DNA of 64,000 nucleotides from Clostridiaceae bacterium BL-3 (lineage in GTDB: Bacteria > Bacillota > Clostridia > Clostridiales > Clostridiaceae): NCBI GenBank assembly GCA_902809985.1, contig CADDXC010000002.1:434001-498000 (forward strand), read 5' to 3'. The notes beneath the pieces were generated by a model, which saw only the letters and a program-made list of their open reading frames with translations, ran no database searches and had not been told where the DNA came from. The translations under genes were made by a program, and so were the position numbers. Numbering within the stretch: the first letter of the stretch is position 1; each line of letters starts with the position of its first letter. Positions 62,572-64,000 of the stretch are shown here, piece after piece.

Positions 62572-63684
62572 ATGCCGGAAGATAGAGTTCATCATGAACA
62601 TGACGTAGGTTACAAATATATATTTTCTCATAAGGAAACATTTCTGGAACTGCTGCGGGGATTTGTCAAAAAAGATTGGGTTGATTTAATCAAGAGTGAG
62701 GATCTGATACTTATTGACAAGTCATATGTACTTGAAGACTTCAGTGAGGAAGAATCTGATATTGTATACAAAGTAAATTTAGATGGGCGGGATGTTATAT
62801 TTTACATCCTTCTGGAATTTCAGTCCAGGGTAGACTACAGGATGCCCATGAGACTGCTGTTTTATATAGTTGAGATATGGAGAGAAATTTTGAAGAATAC
62901 CTCAAAGAAGGAAAGACGCAGAAAAGATTTTAAATTGCCCTCAATTATTCCCATGGTGCTCTACAATGGTAAAGGCAGGTGGACTGCTTGTAGAAATTTT
63001 AGGGATGTACTGAGTGGTGGTGAACTGTTTGGCGAGAATATAATAGACTTTAGGTATATACTGTTTGATATTTACAGGTATGATGAAAATAATCTCAAAG
63101 CCATGGCAAATATGGTATCTACTGTATTTCTATTGGATAAAGAGATAAGCAGGGAAGATTTGATAAGGAGACTTAGGCTTACAGTCTATGCTCTTAAAAA
63201 GATAACACCGGAACAATTTGATATACTTAAAACCTGGCTTAAAGGCATAATGAAGCCAAAGTTAGATGAAAAATCCAGAGTTGAGGTAGAGAAAATATTG
63301 GAGAAATCCAGTCAGAGGGAGGTGAATTCCATGGTATCCAATTTGGGCAAAACTATAGAGAATATTGTGAGAGAGGGTAAAACGAAGGGTCTGGAAGAAG
63401 GCAGGAAACAAGGTATAAAAGAAGGCAGGGAAAAGGGTAGAAGAGAAGGTATGAAAGAGGGCAGAAGAGAAGGTAGAAAAGAAGGTAGAAAAGAAGGTAG
63501 AAAAGATGGATTGCTTCAGGGATTGGAAAAGTTATTGGGTATTAAATTTTCTGATACTTCCTGTATTGGCAGAATAAAAAAGATAGAAGATGAAGATGTA
63601 TTGAGTTCTGTGTTTGAAGATGCAGTTAAGAGCAATTCCATTGGAGAGTTTGAAGAAAAATTGAGGCGGAGAAAATTAAATTAA
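62572..63684 (+). CDS. Rpn family recombination-promoting nuclease / putative transposase
   Basis: A 370-aa protein of the Rpn family (PF04754). It opens HDVGYKYIFSHKETFLELL and has the PD-(D/E)XK-type core in the stretch ending FYILLEFQSRVDYRMPMRL at about residues 77-95 (E-x-Q). The C-terminal third is a charged coil with tandem EGRK/EGRR repeats encoded by near-perfect 12-bp repeats (GAAGGTAGAAAA at 63469-63504). Known members are DNA endonucleases that stimulate RecA-independent recombination and probably move genes. The number of such repeats often varies between strains. The ATG follows TAGGAGG. Flanked by palindromes 5 and 6. Confidence 0.9.
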   Translation: MPEDRVHHEHDVGYKYIFSHKETFLELLRGFVKKDWVDLIKSEDLILIDKSYVLEDFSEEESDIVYKVNLDGRDVIFYILLEFQSRVDYRMPMRLLFYIVEIWREILKNTSKKERRRKDFKLPSIIPMVLYNGKGRWTACRNFRDVLSGGELFGENIIDFRYILFDIYRYDENNLKAMANMVSTVFLLDKEISREDLIRRLRLTVYALKKITPEQFDILKTWLKGIMKPKLDEKSRVEVEKILEKSSQREVNSMVSNLGKTIENIVREGKTKGLEEGRKQGIKEGREKGRREGMKEGRREGRKEGRKEGRKDGLLQGLEKLLGIKFSDTSCIGRIKKIEDEDVLSSVFEDAVKSNSIGEFEEKLRRRKLN

Positions 63685-63703
63685 TGATAGTATTGGCTGA
63701 TTT

Positions 63704-63733
63704 CCGGATAAAACCGGAAATCTTTATTTTTCA
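63704..63733 (+). terminator. Terminator of the Rpn gene
   Basis: GATTTCCGG, loop ATAAAA, CCGGAAATC, then TTTATTTTTC. Confidence 0.88.
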
Positions 63734-63735
63734 AG

Positions 63736-63782
63736 CTGGGGACTGACCCCATGACAATTATTGTCATGGGGTCAGTCCCCAG
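63736..63782. repeat. GGGGTC palindrome, copy 6 (GACTGACC subtype)
   Basis: CTGGGGACTGACCCCATGACAA and its exact inverse flank TTA-type centre bases; same subtype as copy 5, but with a perfect stem. Confidence 0.9.
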
Positions 63783-63804
63783 TTAGCGGACAAATTATGA
63801 ACAG

Positions 63805-63840
63805 TACAAAAAGAATCGTCAGAAATGGCGGTTCTTTTTG
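63805..63840. repeat. AAGAATCGCC hairpin repeat, copy 2
   Basis: ACAAAAAGAATCGTCAGAA and ATGGCGGTTCTTTTTG repeat the element at 57894-57930, including part of the upstream flank (ATGAA-AGTACAAAAA). Confidence 0.65.
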
Positions 63841-63954
63841 TATAGAATTATGTCATAAAAATTAATAAAGTGTAAAATTTAAGAAGGAATTATGAATTTT
63901 TTGTAGAATACTCATATAATTCTTGACTCACTTCAATAAGGAGGATATGACTTT

Positions 63955-64000
63955 ATGAAAAATTTTAAATTGGCTTTTACTGTATTCCTAGCTTGTATGA
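63955..64000 (+). CDS. Start of an exported protein, cut by window end
   Basis: ATG at 63955 behind AAGGAGGATATG opens MKNFKLAFTVFLACM, which looks like the beginning of a signal peptide (Lys at positions 2 and 5, then a hydrophobic run). Only 15 codons are present, so no function can be assigned. Confidence 0.6.
   Translation, partial: MKNFKLAFTVFLACM

Noticed and set aside
1-64000. tRNA or rRNA genes
   Set aside because: I looked for GGTTCGA-type T arms and CCA-ended cloverleaves and saw none that hold; a tRNAscan-SE run would settle it.

Overview
The window is low-GC DNA from an anaerobic, spore-forming Firmicute, most likely Clostridium sensu stricto. The evidence is the sporulation genes (yhbH/prkA, a cwlJ/gerQ-like pair), strong AGGAGG ribosome sites, cell-wall-binding-repeat-2 surface proteins, an agrBD locus, clostridial riboswitches and the absence of oxygen-dependent enzymes. 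The species cannot be fixed from the sequence alone; the C. kluyveri / C. ljungdahlii neighbourhood is a guess. No tRNA, rRNA, CRISPR array or intact transposase was seen.

Layout. 1-5 kb (minus strand): yhbH (cut by the window edge), prkA, an ATC-hydrolase-like gene and proC; the last two lie behind a SAM-I riboswitch. 5-11 kb: carAB behind a PyrR-type attenuator, followed by an M20 amidohydrolase. 10.8-17 kb: a second SAM-I riboswitch leads a fumarase-superfamily lyase, a GNAT acetyltransferase, an amino-acid ABC transporter and an MmgE/PrpD protein. With the M20 gene this matches the S-(2-succino)cysteine breakdown gene set (yxe type, lyase variant), a sulfur-salvage pathway that needs no oxygen. 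17-28.4 kb: a two-component system, a GT2/GtrA/GT39 operon, galU and a Gpi18-like glycosyltransferase share an 11-bp-period direct-repeat box, so they look like a local surface-glycosylation regulon. hemA-hemL sit inside this stretch under a cobalamin riboswitch.

28.4-37 kb: AEC transporter, DegV, a third SAM-I riboswitch with an aminotransferase, an autoregulated GntR/DUF1648 pair, a flavoprotein, a second aminotransferase and an amidohydrolase. 37-42.3 kb: a c-di-AMP riboswitch with a LysM/SleB wall hydrolase, a chemoreceptor, a small kinase-like protein whose ribosome site lies in a perfect hairpin, and a B12-binding radical SAM protein. 42.4-49.6 kb: an Agr-like quorum-sensing locus (PAS histidine kinase, a short agrD, agrB, two paralogous membrane proteins), a MATE exporter and a second, sensor-less histidine kinase paralogous to the first. 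49.6-58 kb: a TtcA-like thiolase, GerQ-like/CwlJ spore genes and two cell-wall-binding surface proteins, one of 1287 aa. 58-64 kb: a sigma-54 activator, then alanine dehydrogenase and an APC permease behind a -24/-12 promoter, then an Rpn-family nuclease and the start of an exported protein.

The intergenic DNA is unusually rich in repeats: six copies of a GGGGTC-type palindrome that abut or supply stop codons, a composite multi-hairpin element in two places, long imperfect hairpins, and AATTGTGAA-type degenerate repeats. Functions are family-level readings of the translated sequence; no database search was run.
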